The notes: generated by a model from the sequence alone, not told the origin. DNA of 64,000 nucleotides from CAIUGU01 sp963819685 (GCA_963819685.1 CAWFXI010000004.1:1-64000); one strand, 5' to 3'; numbered from the stretch's first letter, positions 1-11,049 are shown. Numbers and translations are program-made.

Positions 1-1005
1 ACACCGAGAACCAGAATGAAGGTTACTGGCGTGACAAAGTGGGCTTGTTTGCAGGCCCCGCACTCCGAACCGAGGCGACGGGAAACTTTACGGCTCCCCC
101 GGATCCTGAGCAGCGAGAGGAGAACAAAGCTACCTGGCTCGTGGGCCTGAACTATCCAGCCTGATGCAGACACCTTGATCTATGGCAAGGTCTCGACCGG
201 CTTCAAGGGCGGCGGATTCGACTCCGTCGGTACCTTTGGTCCGGAGGAGAACACCGCTTTTGAAACGGGGTTGAAGAAGAACTTTGGCGATCGCGGCCAG
301 AACGTCTTCAATGTTCTCGGCGTTCTACTATGACTATACCGGCCTCCAGGTGAACGTCCTGCTCAGCTCGGCCGAGGGGGGTCGTACGTTCAATGCGGGT
401 GCGGCCGAGGATGTTTGGCCTCGAAGCCGAAACGGTGCTTCGAGTTGACCGAAAACGATCATTTCAACGTGTCGGTCAACTACCTGAACGCCGAACTGGT
501 TGAGCTGGACTCGTCCTATAACGTGTACTGCGTACCTGCCGCCCAAGGAGGTGTGAGGACAACTGCGCAACTAATATCCCTCCAGGTAACACTGAAGCTG
601 CCATTGGCGACCTCGATCCCGTGACGCCTGGCATCCAGTCACCCAGCTTCGACGGCAACACGCCAGCAAATGCACCCGAGTGGATCGTTTCACTTGGCTA
701 TGACCACGTTTTCAAGCTGGCCTCGGGCAGCAGCATCACGTTCCGGGCGGACACCACCTTCAAGACCGAGTATTTCACTCAGTACTTCAATTATGAGGAC
801 ATGAAGCAGGAGGCTTTCACTCAGTCCAGGTGTCGCTCGAATACGCCACGGGGAAAGGACTGAGTGTCTCTGCTTTGTTCGCAATCTCGAGGATGAGCGC
901 TACCTGACCAACGGCTACTTCCTCGCCGCGGGTCCGGACGACATCTGGAACTACCAGTTTGGCAACCCGCTGATCTACGGGCTGCGCATCAGCATGGACT
1001 GGTAG
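1..1005 (+). pseudogene. TonB-dependent receptor, C-terminal part, frameshifted
   Basis: 3' part of an outer-membrane TonB-dependent receptor whose start lies outside the window. Read across shifting frames it gives stretches closely matching the intact receptor at 49879: YGKVSTGFKGGGFDSVG near 180-235, FYYDYTGLQ near 325-350, TFNAG near 390, and IGDLDP..PGIQ.P.F.GNT near 605-665. The end is NLEDERYL ... AGPDDIWNYQFG and a terminal beta-strand ending in Trp (ISMDW). At least five frame changes are needed (about 325, 410, 560, 830 and 880). It would import a bulky substrate, probably a glycoside, given the rhamnose and sugar-oxidation genes that follow. A GC-rich hairpin (1021-1045) lies just after the stop. 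Family assignment is firm; whether the gene is really broken is doubtful. Confidence 0.85.
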
Positions 1006-1020
1006 ACATGACCGACTGGA

Positions 1021-1045
1021 AGCCGGGGGGAGGTTGTCCCCGGCT
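1021..1045 (+). terminator. Hairpin after the receptor gene, terminator-like
   Basis: An 8-bp stem, AGCCGGGG (1021-1028) pairing with CCCCGGCT (1038-1045) around a 9-nt loop, sits 16 nt after the receptor stop. No T-run follows, so it may only stabilise or weakly terminate the transcript. Confidence 0.4.
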
Positions 1046-1219
1046 GGAAAGTGGAACAGGGAACAGTTTTGGCCGGGCTTTCGCGAGCAATGAAACGAAG
1101 TCCCTGCAGCGAGTGAAATCTCGTACGCCTCTTTCGTTCTGTTGGAGAGAGATGAGTTGTCCCGGATTCCTCGCCTAGCACCGATTCTTATTTCTCCTTG
1201 TCGCAACAGGGATGACCCC

Positions 1220-2828
1220 ATGAGCAATATCTTGATGCGGACAATCGGTGTTGCGATGCTGCTCGCGGGTCGGGGGCACGCCTCCGTAGCGAGCTCGGCG
1301 CAGGCGACAGAGCCCCCAGTCGTATCGACCGCTTACGGACGCGTCTCCGGCGTGCGTCAGGGCGACAGCCATGCCTACCTCGGCCTGCCTTTCGCGAAGC
1401 CGCCCGTAGGTGACCTCCGCTGGCGTGCGCCTGCGAAGGCAGACAGCTGGACGGGAGTCCGGGATGGCTCGAAGTTCCCTGCGAACTGCTATCAGGCGGA
1501 GGCCAGGCGCTTCGGTCCCTATACGCCCGAGTTCATGATCGACAACAGCCCGGTCAGTGAGGATTGCCTCTACCTCAATGTGTGGGTCCAAGGAACGGAG
1601 GCAGTGCCCTGCCGGTACTCGTCTGGATTCATGGTGGCGGTTTTGGCGGCGGATCGGGATCAATACCGATCTACAACGGCGCGCGACTGGCGGCGAAGGG
1701 GGCTGTCGTGGTGACAGTGAACTACCGGGTCGGCGCGTTCGGCTTCCTCGCCCATCCTGAGCTGAGTGCCGAGTCGACAGATCGAACGTCCGGCAACTTC
1801 GGTCTGCTCGACAATGTTGCGGCCCTCGAGTGGGTGCAGGGCAATATCTCCCGGTTCGGCGGAGATCCCGCGCGCGTGACCGTCGCCGGACAATCTGCCG
1901 GTGCGATGGCCATCGAACGCCTTGTTGCATATCCCCACGGGCGAAGGGGCTGTTCAGCCGGGCGATCACCGAAAGTGGTACAGCGGCAGGTACCATGCTG
2001 CCTCGGCATAAAGGATGCAGAGCGCGAGGGCGAGAAACTCATGTCGTTGGTCGGCCGCGGACACTGGCGGACCTGAGAAAGGCGCCCGCTGCGCTCATCC
2101 TGAAGAAGTCTGGCTCCGGCCCACCCCAGCCCGGTGTCCCTCCGGGGCCACGCCTCGCCCCGCCATCGACGGCAAGGTCATCCTTCATGACCCGAACGAT
2201 CCGCAAGCTGCGGTCGTCGTCAAAGTGCCGCAACTGAGTGGATACAACCGGGATGAAGGCCGCGGCGTCTCGCTCGGTCGGACGAGCACGCCGGAAGCCT
2301 TTGAAAAATCGGTGCGCGATGGTTTTGGCAGCTTTGCGGACCGGATCCTGGCCGTCTATCCACACTCGACGGAGAGGGAAGCGACGCAGTCCGCCTATCT
2401 GTTGCCGCGGGACGTCGCGACAATCACGCATGCCATCTTCGGCCAGATACGCACGCAATCGACGGGGCAGCCCTTCTATGCGTATCTCTTCGATCACGTA
2501 TATCCGGGCCCGGAGTCTGCCCTCTTCGGCGCCTTCCATACGTCAGAGGTCCCGTACGTCTTTGGCGTACTGGATCAGCAGGGACGCCCGTTCACTGCGG
2601 ACGACCGCCGCATCTCCGAAGAGATTCAGGCGTACTGGCTCAACTTCATGCGCACCGGGAATCCAAACGGCAATGGCCTCCCGAACTGGCCCGCAAGTCG
2701 AAGTGGCTAATCTGGAGGTGATGGGGCTGGGAGACCAACCCGGCGCTCGCCCTGCCGTTTCAGGTTCCGGCCGTGCCGATGTGCTGCGCGAATACGTCAA
2801 GGCAACGGGCTACAGGGCATTTCGCTAG
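1220..2828 (+). pseudogene. Type-B carboxylesterase/lipase family protein, frameshifted
   Basis: Carboxylesterase type B (COesterase) family, alpha/beta hydrolase fold, probably exported: an N-terminal hydrophobic stretch follows the ATG at 1220. Visible family blocks are YLGLPFAKPPVGDLRW near 1377, SEDCLYLNVW near 1558, the oxyanion-hole block WIHGGGFGGGSG near 1625, the nucleophile elbow VAGQSAGA near 1880, and a C-terminal segment with FYAYLFDH and FGAFHTSEVPYVFG. The His of that last segment is the usual catalytic His region. Frame changes near 1600, 1940, 2010-2060 and 2690 break the reading frame. It could deacylate sugar esters or hydrolyse aryl esters brought in by the neighbouring receptor; the substrate is unknown. 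Confidence 0.85.
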
Positions 2829-2904
2829 CAATCGACGACCGCATTGTCCCGGCAGTCAGGCGAACAAGAGACCGAGGCTCGTATCTGAGCAGGAGCATGA
2901 TCAA

Positions 2905-3357
2905 GTGAGGCAACGATCAACTTATGGTGCCCTCGCCGTTTTGCTGCTGCTTGTCGGCCTCACGGGCAATGCTGCCCAGCCAGTCAATACTGAAGCCAAC
3001 AAGCAGCTCGTGAAGCAGTTCTTCCATGCCGTCGAATCGCGCAACAAGGACCTGGTGATCCAGATCGTCCGCGAGGACTACATCCAGCACATGCCGGGCA
3101 TCCCTACCGGCCGTGGGGCCATTCTCAATTACATCGATATGGTTGCACCGAAGGGGATGGGCAAGGAACCGGAGTTCCGGCGGATCATTGCCGAAGGCGA
3201 CCTCGTCGTCGTGCAGTTCCGCCGCGAAGACGCCAATGGTCCTGTAGCCGTAGTCGAGACATTTCGCGTCCAGGATGGACAGATTGCCGAGCACTGGGCA
3301 GTGACGGAAGCCATTCCGCCTGTCGACAAGGCTCGCAACAAGAACGGGATGATCTGA
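2905..3357 (+). CDS. Secreted NTF2-like / SnoaL-like protein
   Basis: About 150 residues with an N-terminal signal peptide (hydrophobic ALAVLLLLVGLTG, cleavage after GNAAQ likely) and one NTF2-like alpha+beta cone domain. Typical SnoaL-like features are seen: KQLVKQFFHAVESRN at the start, EDYIQHMPGIPTGRGA in the middle, and VVETFRVQDGQIAEHWAV near the end. I chose GTG 2905 because AGGAG (2891-2895) lies nine bases upstream and an export signal follows directly; the upstream ATG in frame has no such support. Such proteins are small-molecule binders or enzymes with varied functions. It lies 11 nt before the metallo-beta-lactamase-fold gene and is probably cotranscribed with it. The specific role is unknown. 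Confidence 0.75.
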   Translation: MRQRSTYGALAVLLLLVGLTGNAAQPVNTEANKQLVKQFFHAVESRNKDLVIQIVREDYIQHMPGIPTGRGAILNYIDMVAPKGMGKEPEFRRIIAEGDLVVVQFRREDANGPVAVVETFRVQDGQIAEHWAVTEAIPPVDKARNKNGMI

Positions 3358-3368
3358 GAGGCCTGCCA

Positions 3369-4240
3369 ATGCGACTTCAAACCTGCAAGTTGATTCTTGT
3401 ATCGCTGCTCGGCATCTGTAGCTATGCGGTTTACGCCGCCGCGCCACCCCCCGCGGTCAAAGAAGTGGCGCAGGGTGTCTACATCTTCCAGTACCGGGGT
3501 TACCAGTCGATGTTTGTCATCGATCCTGCGGGCGTGGTCGTCACTGATCCGATCAGCACGACGACCGCGCCGCTGTACCTGCAGGAAATCCGCAAGCTGA
3601 CTCAGGCACCCATCCGCTATGTCGTCTACAGCCATCATCACTACGACCACATCGAAGGCGGCGCGATCTTCAAGGAAAAGGGCACGGAGTTCGTTGCGCA
3701 CCGCAACGCCAGGGTCCAGCTCGAGCGCCTAAGAATCCGGATATCCCGTTGCCTGAGAAACTCGTCAACGAGAAGATGACGCTGAAGGTCGGCAAGACCC
3801 GCGTCGATCTGCACTACCTCGGCCGAAACCACTCGGACAACAGCCTGGTGATTTCCGTGCCGGACCAGAAAGTGATCTATGCGGCAGACTGGCTGCCGGT
3901 GCGCGAGATCTTCTGGCGCAGCATGTTCGATTCGTATGTCGACGAATGGCTGGTGGGCATCGATCGCGTGCTCGAGCTCGACTGGGACAAGCTGGTCGTC
4001 AGCCACACTCGCGAAAACAATCCCAAGGGGTGGGGCGACAAGGACGATATCAGGGCGCTGAAAGGCTATTTCCTGGACCTGAAGGAAGCGGTCCGCGTGG
4101 CGCACACCCAAGGCAAATGCCCGGATGTGGCGCCGAAGGAAATCAAGCTCCCCAAGTACGAAACCTGGGTAACGTATCAGGAATACCTGCCTCTCAACAT
4201 TGACCGGATGTGTTTGTACTGGCGCAACGGCTGGCAGTAG
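3369..4240 (+). pseudogene. Secreted metallo-beta-lactamase-fold hydrolase, one frameshift
   Basis: Signal peptide (LILVSLLGICSYAVYAAA) followed by a metallo-beta-lactamase fold. The Zn-binding motif is SHHHYDHIEGG (about 3630-3660, HxHxDH type). Later metal-ligand regions are GRNHSDNSLV, YAADWLP and VSHTRENNP. A single-base loss near 3728 moves the rest into another frame; correcting it joins LERL to NPDIPLPEKLVNE and gives about 290 residues, normal for the family. The family covers beta-lactamases, lactonases, sulfatases and thioesterases, so the substrate is open. A lactonase acting on a sugar oxidation product would fit the context, but that is inference. Confidence 0.8.
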
Positions 4241-4255
4241 CCATCATTCTGCTGC

Positions 4256-5398
4256 CTACCTGCCGTTACGCAGAACCTTCGCATCCACATTGCGCACGTC
4301 CGTGCACCCGGACAGCGCCATGCTGACTTCGAGCTCGCGACGCAGGATATCAAGTGCCTGACAGACGCCCGTTTCCCCGCCGGCCGCAAGTGCATACAGA
4401 AACGACTTGCCGATCAAGCACGCTCTGGCGCCGCGAGCCAGCGCCTTGAGCACATCCTGGCCGCTCTGCACGCCGCCATCGAATAGCACTTCGCAGCGAC
4501 CGGCCACGGCATCGACGACTTCCGGCAGGACCGAGATCGAAGACGGAGCGCTGTCGAGCTGTCGTCCACCATGATTGGAAACTACCAGCGCGTCGACACC
4601 ATGCTCTGCCGCGAGTCGCCCATCCTCGGCATCCAGCACACCTTTGACGATCAGCTTTCCGGGCCAGCGGGCACGCACCCACTCGATCTCCTTCCAGGTA
4701 ATGGAGGGATCGAACTGCGTGGCGATCCACTGTGACAGCGTCAGCAGGCCACCGGTATCCTTCATGCGCGCCTCGAGATTGCCGAAGGTGCGACGCTTCC
4801 CGAACAACACTCCCATCGCCCACGCAGGTTTCGTCGCGATATCGAGCGCGTTCTTCAGCGTCAGCCGCGGCGGAATGCTCAGGCCGTTCTTGATGTCCCG
4901 CCGCCTGACTCCCTGTACCGTCAAGTCCAGTGTCAGCATCAACGCACTGCATTTCGCCGCTATGGCGCGCGCAATCAGCTCTTCGGTGAAACTGCGATCC
5001 CGCATGATGTAGAGCTGGAACCAGAACGGCTTGGTCACCGCAGCCTGCACGTCCTCGAGCGAACAGATGGACATGGTGCTCAGCGTGAACGGGACTCCCA
5101 CCTTCTCCGCCGCCCGCGCGCCATGGATCTCGCCGTTGCCATGGAACAATCCTGTCAGGCCCGTAGGCGCAATGGCGACCGGCAGGGTCCAGGGCTCGCC
5201 GAGCACGGTCGTCGCTACCGACAACTTCGACAGATCGATCATCACCCGCTGACGCAACTCGAGCGCCTCAAGGTCGGAGCGATTGCGACGGATCGTGATC
5301 TCGTCATACGAGCCGCGGTCGGCATAGTCGAAAATGGCCCGCGGGATCCGCTTGCGCGCGAGCGACCGCAGATCAGCAATACTCGTGATCACCGCCAT
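4256..5398 (-). CDS. lldD: FMN-dependent L-lactate dehydrogenase
   Basis: Intact 380-residue alpha-hydroxy-acid oxidase family flavoprotein, oxidising L-lactate to pyruvate and passing electrons to the respiratory chain at the inner membrane. Family features are the N-terminal DLRSLARKRIPRAIFDYADRG, the FMN site block PVAIAPTGLTGLFH, LTLDLTVQG, the catalytic SNHGGRQLDSAPS, and FDGGVQSGQDVLKALARGA followed by a conserved G(K)SFLYALAAGG end. It is the distal gene of a minus-strand group after rhaEW and rhaI. That matches a role in burning the L-lactate formed from L-lactaldehyde during rhamnose breakdown. It is one of the few genes in the first 14 kb with an uninterrupted frame. Confidence 0.93.
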   Translation of the reverse strand: MAVITSIADLRSLARKRIPRAIFDYADRGSYDEITIRRNRSDLEALELRQRVMIDLSKLSVATTVLGEPWTLPVAIAPTGLTGLFHGNGEIHGARAAEKVGVPFTLSTMSICSLEDVQAAVTKPFWFQLYIMRDRSFTEELIARAIAAKCSALMLTLDLTVQGVRRRDIKNGLSIPPRLTLKNALDIATKPAWAMGVLFGKRRTFGNLEARMKDTGGLLTLSQWIATQFDPSITWKEIEWVRARWPGKLIVKGVLDAEDGRLAAEHGVDALVVSNHGGRQLDSAPSSISVLPEVVDAVAGRCEVLFDGGVQSGQDVLKALARGARACLIGKSFLYALAAGGETGVCQALDILRRELEVSMALSGCTDVRNVDAKVLRNGR

Positions 5399-5431
5399 CT
5401 AACCGACCCCACTGGCAGATTGTTCGTGTTC

Positions 5432-6745
5432 CTAGACGATTCCACTCGACGTCGAGGCAGAAGCCGGCCGCTGCTGCGCACAGTGCTGTCGATATTTGCT
5501 GGCCCGATAGGCGAGCACGGGATCGATCGCCGCCCCCTTCAATTCCCTCGCACGCGCCAGGATCGGCTGCACATCCGTGGTAAATGCCCGCCGCAACTCT
5601 CTCGCCGCCTGCAGTACATCATTTCTCTGCTGCAACTGGGCAAGCTGGTCGCGGTCCACCAGCAAGGCTTGTGCGTAGGCGCGGGCGAGCGCCTCGGCGC
5701 TCGTCATCAGGCTTTCGATCGGGTCCGTGACATTATGTGACTGGTCAAGCATATGGGCGGGCCTGAAATCGGGGCAGCGTCCGCCACTCAGCATCCACCA
5801 GTTCGTTGAAGACCAGGAACAGCCTGAACGGATCGATGGAACCGGCATCGAGATCGTCATCGCCATACTTCGAATCGTTGAAGTGGAAACCGCCGAGACG
5901 CTGCGCATGCACCAGTCGCGCGACGATCAGCTCGATGTTGACATTCGGCGCGTGGTGCCCCAGGTCGACCAGGCAGAATGCCTTGGGCCCAAGCGTTTGC
6001 GCGGCCATCAGCGAGGTGCCCCAGTCCTGGATGACGGTGGCATAAAAGGCCGGCTCGTACATCTTGTGTTCGAGCAGCAACCGCCAGTCACCGGCAAGCC
6101 GGCATAGATCCTGGCCGCCGATTCCAGGTAGCGCTCGAAGGCCCGGGCCAGATGCTGCTGGCCGGGAAAGTTGGCGCCGTCGCCGATCCAGAGCGTCAGC
6201 GCTTTGGAGCCGAGCGCTCACCGATACGAATGCACTCCAGATTGTGGGCGACGGCCTGATCGCGAACGGCGGCGTCCGTTGACGTAAGGCTGCCGTACTT
6301 GTAGGAGAGCGCCTGGCCACGCTGGTCCTGGAACGTGTTCGAGTTGACGGCATCAAAGGCGAGCTTCTGACGTGGCTGCCAGCTCCTTGAGACGCTTAAG
6401 GTCATGCGTGTCAGATCCCACGGCAGATGCAGCGAGACCGTTGGTGTTGCGCCACACAGTGCGTTGATCACACCGCAATCTTCGAGTTTTTCAAAAACGT
6501 TGCGCGGCTCGCCTGGCCCGGGAAATCGCGCGAAGCGCGTGCCGCCGGTGCCCACTCCCCACGACGGCACTGCCACGCCAAAGCGGCTCACGGCGTGCGG
6601 TGATCTGTTCGATATCGATGCCGCGACGCTGCAACTGCGAGCCCAGCGCGTCGTAGTCATCGCGTACAGGTCGCCGCGCAGCGGTGCATTGCTACCGGCG
6701 ATGAAACCGGCGATCACGCGGATCCACGCTGCCGTCGCGCTTCAT
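5432..6745 (-). pseudogene. rhaI: L-rhamnose isomerase, RhaI type, frameshifted
   Basis: Metal-dependent TIM-barrel isomerase converting L-rhamnose to L-rhamnulose, of the RhaI subtype and not the E. coli RhaA type. Blocks seen in different frames are MKRDG.. / IAGFIAGSNAPL at the start, VPSWGVGTGGTRFARFPGPGEPR, LLLEHKMYEPAFYAT, DWGTSLMAAQTLGPKAFCLVDLGHHAPNVNIE, GGFHFNDSKYGDDDLD and, after a shift near 5755, MLDQSHNVTDPIESL through to the stop at 5432. Total length is about 437 residues, right for the family. At least four single-base shifts occur (near 6715, 6370, 6190 and 5755). The ATG at 6745 is preceded by a purine-rich AGGGGGA. It lies between rhaEW and lldD. Confidence 0.85.
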
Positions 6746-6776
6746 GAGTCCCCCTGTCGTGTCGTGTTGGTACGAA

Positions 6777-8910
6777 TCAGCGCGTGAATGCGGCAGCGTT
6801 GCCCGCATCGACATTGACGATATTACCCGTGGACTTGGCCGATCGCTCCGAGGCGAAGAAGGCGACGGCTTCGGCGATGTCCTCCGGGATACACACTGCG
6901 CTTCAGCAGGCTGCGCTCGCGATACACCGATTCCAGCTCGTCCGGTGGTTGTCTTGTACTGACTGGCCCGCTGCTCTGCCCACTCGCCCTGCCAGATTCG
7001 CGATCCCCGCAGCACCGCATCCGGATTGACGACATTGACCCGAATCCCGACCGGAGCAAGCTTCCAGCGCGAGGCACCGCGCCAGATGCAATTCCGCAGC
7101 CTTGGCCGTGCAATAGGCTGATGCACCGGGAGAAGCTGCCAGCGCATTCTTCGAGCCAATGAAGACGATCGAACCGCCGAGTCCCTGCGCTTTCAGCACC
7201 TGCACCGCTTGCCGGCTGATCAGGAAATAGCCGGTCGCCAGAATGTCGATGTTCCGCTGCCACAGGGCAAGAGTCGTGTCTTCGATCGGTGCGGCCGATG
7301 CAATGCCCGCATTGGACACGCAGATGTCGATACCACCGAAGCGCCAGGCGGCTTCCTGGAATAGAGCGGCGACTGCTTTCTCATCGCGTGACATCCACCC
7401 AGACGGCTGCTGCATTGTCCGCGAAGTAAACCGGCGCAGGCTTTCTCCGGCCTGCTTGAGTGCGGCACGATCGATGTCGCACAACACGACGCAGGCACCC
7501 TCTTCCATCAACCGCGCCGCGGTCGCCATGGCCGATGCCGCCGGCACCCCCGGTCACGAGCGCCACGCGTCCTGCCAGTGCTTTGGGCTTTGGCATGCGC
7601 TGCAGCTTGGCTTCCTCAAGTTTCCAGTATTCGATATCGAAGGCTTCCTGCTCGGGCAGTCCGCGATAGGTCGACACCTGCGACGCCTCGCGCATCACGT
7701 TGATGGCATTGACGTAGAACTCGGCAGCAATGCGCGCGGTGGCCTTGTCTGCGGCAAACGTGATCATGCCGACGCCCGGGATCAGGTACACCACCGCATT
7801 TGGATCGCGCATGGCCGGGGAATCCGGCTCGTTTGCAGCGCTCGTAGTAGGCCTTGTAGCCGTCACGGTACGCTTCGATGGCGGCCGGAAGCCTGGCGAT
7901 CAGGATCTGCTGCCTGCTCGCGTTGCGGATCGAATGCCAGCACGCAGTGGTGCGATCTTGGTGCGCAGGAAATGATCCGGGCAGGACGTGCCGATTGCGG
8001 CCAGCCGCTCGAACGCTTCGCTCCCGACGAATTCAAGGACTGCGTCGCTGTCGTTGAAATGCCCGACCTTCGGTCTGGCGCGCGGAAATCAGTCCGCGAA
8101 TCCGCGGCATCACGGCAGCGGCAATCTCGCGGCGCCGCTCCTGTGGCAGCGGCAGCCACCTTGATCTTGCCCAAACCGCCCGGCCCGCGCTGCGCTTTGC
8201 AGCCAGCCAGCGACTGGTGCGATTGATGATATCGATCGTGGTGTCGTAGCACAGTTCAGCGGTATCGCCCCAGGTGAAGAGGCCGTGGGCTTCGAGGATC
8301 ACTCCCTTGTGCGTCGGGATTCTCGGCAACAAATGCGCTGCAGCCTGAGGCCCAACTCGAATCCAGGTCGCAACCAGGGTAACCAGCCGATGTCATCGCC
8401 ATAGATCTCGCGCGTCAGCTTCCGGCTGTCGGCAGAGGCAGCAATGGCGATCACAGCATCGGGATGCATGTGGTCGACATGCGCGCGCGGAATCAAGCCA
8501 TGCAACGGCGTATCAATGCTGGCTGCCCGCGGATTCATATTGAAGGCGCAATGCGGATAGAGGCCCACCATCTTGTCTTCGTCATCCGGACCCGTTGTAC
8601 AGCCCGGGCAACGCAAGCAGCTTGTCCATGTACAGGGTCGCGAAGCCATCGAGCTTCATCGTACCGAGATCGCCGCCCGACCCCTTGACCCAGAGAACCT
8701 CCACGGGCTGGCCGGTCAACGGATCAGGAGACTGGAGCTTCGCCGAGGTATTGCCGCCGCCAAAGTTCGTGACCCGCTTGTCCGCCCCAGCAGGTTGGAG
8801 CGATAGAGCAGCAGTTGTTCCGGAGTGAATCTGGCGGCGAGGGCCGCATCCCAGCGATTCGGGATCACAGACGCATCGACGCCGGCCGCGCGATCGTGGA
8901 CAGTTGCCAT
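6777..8910 (-). pseudogene. rhaEW: Bifunctional rhamnulose-1-phosphate aldolase / short-chain dehydrogenase (lactaldehyde dehydrogenase), frameshifted
   Basis: Fusion of a class II aldolase domain (residues about 1-400) with a Rossmann short-chain dehydrogenase (about 430-700). The aldolase part shows LLLYRSNLLG, VTNFGGGNTSAK, GSGGDLGTMK, NMNPRAASIDTPLHG and HVDHMHPDAVIAIAA, which carries the metal histidines. The dehydrogenase part shows GRVALVTGGAGGIG, CDIDRAAL, SNAGIASAAPIEDT, a SCR Ser/Tyr region (SIVFIGSKNALAAS ... AYCTAKAAE) and ends STGNIVNVDAGNAAAFTR. It splits L-rhamnulose-1-phosphate to dihydroxyacetone phosphate and L-lactaldehyde, and the second domain oxidises the aldehyde to L-lactate. 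About ten single-base shifts interrupt it. ATG 8910 is preceded by GAGG at five bases. Confidence 0.85.
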
Positions 8911-9002
8911 CAGAGCCTCGACAGCAAACGACTCCCGGGTGATTGAATTAAGACGCTGTGCCCGGAATTGTGGCTGGACATTGGCACGCGAAACTGTCAT
9001 TG

Positions 9003-9031
9003 TCAATCAATATCAATCAGCATCGATCATC
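9003..9031. promoter_or_regulatory. Candidate operator repeats in the divergent rha promoter region
   Basis: The 181-bp gap between the divergent rhaEW and deoR-type genes holds short direct repeats of TCAATC/ATCA type (TCAATCAATATCAATCAG, then CATCGATCATC). DeoR-family regulators often bind such tandem direct repeats, so this is a plausible RhaR site. It is low-complexity and AT-rich, so chance is possible. Confidence 0.35.
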
Positions 9032-9091
9032 CCGCCATGGCACCGCAGGGTTATTGCCCAAAGGTTATCCAGGTGGTTGGCACACATATAT

Positions 9092-9907
9092 ATGAGTCGA
9101 GTGCGCATGCTCGAAGCAGAACGCCATCGGGTGATCCTCAAGCTGGTCCAGGAGCGTTCCGTCGTCAGCGTCGGCCGACCTCGTGGAAATCATGGGCGCC
9201 TCGGAGGCGACGGTCCGGCGCGACATCAACGCGCATGGCCGAGCGCGGCAAGATCCGGCGCATCCGCGGCGGCGCCGAGGCGCTGACTCCGCGCCATGAA
9301 GCCGCACCTCGCCGGCATGCCGTTCCAGTTGAGCCAGGACATCGGCGTCCCGCAGAAACGAGCCATCGCCCGCGCGCGGCCGGCCTGATCAAGGATGGCG
9401 AGAGCATCATCATCAACGGCGGCACCACCACGTACGCACTGGTGGAGTTCCTCGCCGAATCGCCAGCTCGACATCCTGACCAACTCCATCCCGATCGTGA
9501 CGAAGCTGCTGCGCGACCAGCCGCAATCGCGTCGTCCTGCCGGGCGGCACGATTTACCGGGAGCAGAACATCGTCTTGAGCCCGTACGACAGCGATGCCA
9601 TCGAGCACTTCTGGGGCAGAAGCTGTTCACCGGCTGCTATGGCCTGAACCGTTTCGGCATGATGGAAACCGATCCGCTGATCGTGCAGGCGCAGATGAAG
9701 CTGCTGAAGCGCGCCGATGACCTGATCGTCATGGCCGACAGCCGCAAGCTCAGGCAGCGCTCGTCGATGATCGTCGCTGGCCTCGACCGCATCTCGACAC
9801 TGATCACGGACAGCGGCGCACGCGACGAAGAGCTGGAAATGCTCCGGGCAGCCGGCATCAAGGTGATCGTCGTGGAGCCGGGAGTCGAGGAAACGGCGAC
9901 GGAGTGA
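9092..9907 (+). pseudogene. DeoR-family transcriptional regulator of the rhamnose genes, frameshifted
   Basis: DeoR-type repressor with an N-terminal winged helix (RMLEAERHRVILKLVQE, then MGASEATVRRDIN and GKIRRIRGGAEAL in shifted frames) and a C-terminal sugar-phosphate sensor domain. The sensor part shows AIARAAAGLIKDGESIIINGGTTT, ILTNSIPIV, LPGGTIYREQN, KLFTGCYGLNRFGMMETDPL, DLIVMADSRKLRQRSSMIVAGL and ISTLITDSGA. Its position, divergent from rhaEW and directly before the importer genes, supports control of rhamnose uptake and breakdown (RhaR-like). About six shifts occur, between 9170 and 9615. The start at 9092 was chosen because it gives the standard MLEAERH N-terminus. Confidence 0.82.
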
Positions 9908-9982
9908 CATGAAACCTTAAGGGCCTGACCGTGTTTCGACAACTTGTGGATGCGCCTTCAGAGCGCACCCATCGACAGGGGA

Positions 9983-11020
9983 ATGACTTGCAAGCTTGCA
10001 TACATCGCGTTGCAGTGCAACCATCGTACTCGCCCTGCTCCCTCATCGCGGCCTGCGGTCGCGATGCATGCAGACTCATCTGCTCCGACCGCCGCTGAAA
10101 CGATGCGGGTCGGCCTGGTCGCCAAATCGCTGGGCAACGGCTTCTTCGACGCAGTCCGCAAAGGCGGCGACGAAGCCGCCGCGGAGCTCGGCAATACCGA
10201 GGTCATCTTTACCGGCCCGACGACACCCACTGCCGAAGGACAGATTGAAGTCATCAACGCGCTGATCGCCCAGCGGGTAAACGCGATCGCTGTTTCTGCC
10301 AACGACCCCGATGCGCTCGTGCCGACGCTCACCAAGGCAATGCAACGAGGCATCAAGGTGATCTCGTATGACTCGGCGGTAGCAGTTGCGGGGCGGATGG
10401 TGCACCTCTCACCATCTACGGATGACCTGATTGGCCTGGCATGCATGCAACTCGCGGCCGATGCCGCTCCCGGCGGTAGTGGCAAGGTCGCCATCCTGTC
10501 CGCGACACCCACTTCGACGAACCAGAAGCATGGATCGCAGCGATGCAACGCGCGGCACGCCGGGTTCCCCGGCCTGGCAATCGTCGCCGACGGTGTATGG
10601 TGACGATGTCTCCGACAAGTCGTACCGCGAAACCGTGGCGCTGTTGCAGCGCTTTCCCGATCTCGCGGTGATCATCGCGCCGAGCTCGATCGGCATCGTG
10701 GCAGCGGCGAAGGCGGTCGAGGACCAGGGGAAATCCGGCAAAGTGTTCGTCACCGGACTCGGCCTGCCCTCCGAGCTCGCAGGCACATGTCACGGCGGGC
10801 ACCGTGAAGAGCTTCGCCATGTGGAATCCGATTGATCTCGGCTACGCGGCGATACAGCTCGCTGCGGCCGCGGCGAAGGGCCAGATGCTGGGCGCCGGCT
10901 CCGCAGTGACGGCAGGCCGCGTGGGCATGATCACTTTCGACGCGCAGGCGTGACGGTCCGCTCGGCAAGCCGTTTATTTACGATGCGAGCAACGTCTCGC
11001 AATTCGTCGGCGTGTTCTAG
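9983..11020 (+). pseudogene. rhaS: Rhamnose ABC transporter substrate-binding lipoprotein, frameshifted
   Basis: Periplasmic-binding-protein type 1 family sugar receptor of the RhaS kind. The core is MRVGLVAKSLGNGFFDAV, then EVIFTGPTTPTAEGQIEVINALIAQ, NAIAVSANDPDALVPTL, RGIKVISYDSAV and, after shifts, FPDLAVIIAPSSIGIVAAAK, VFVTGLGLPSELA, SFAMWNPIDLGYAAIQLA and IYDASNVSQFVGVF at the end (stop 11018-11020). A lipoprotein signal is hidden by an extra C near 10040: restoring it gives TIVLALLLIAACG, a good lipobox. The start is uncertain (ATG 9983 or a nearby TTG). It would deliver L-rhamnose to RhaPQT. At least five frame changes occur. Confidence 0.82.
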
Positions 11021-11049
11021 CGACCCGGTCTGACGAAAAGCAACGCCCC

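Noticed and set aside
1175..1996. Long minus-strand open frame opposite the esterase
   Set aside because: Arg-rich composition without domain similarity, opposite a clear carboxylesterase; a shadow frame of GC-rich coding DNA.
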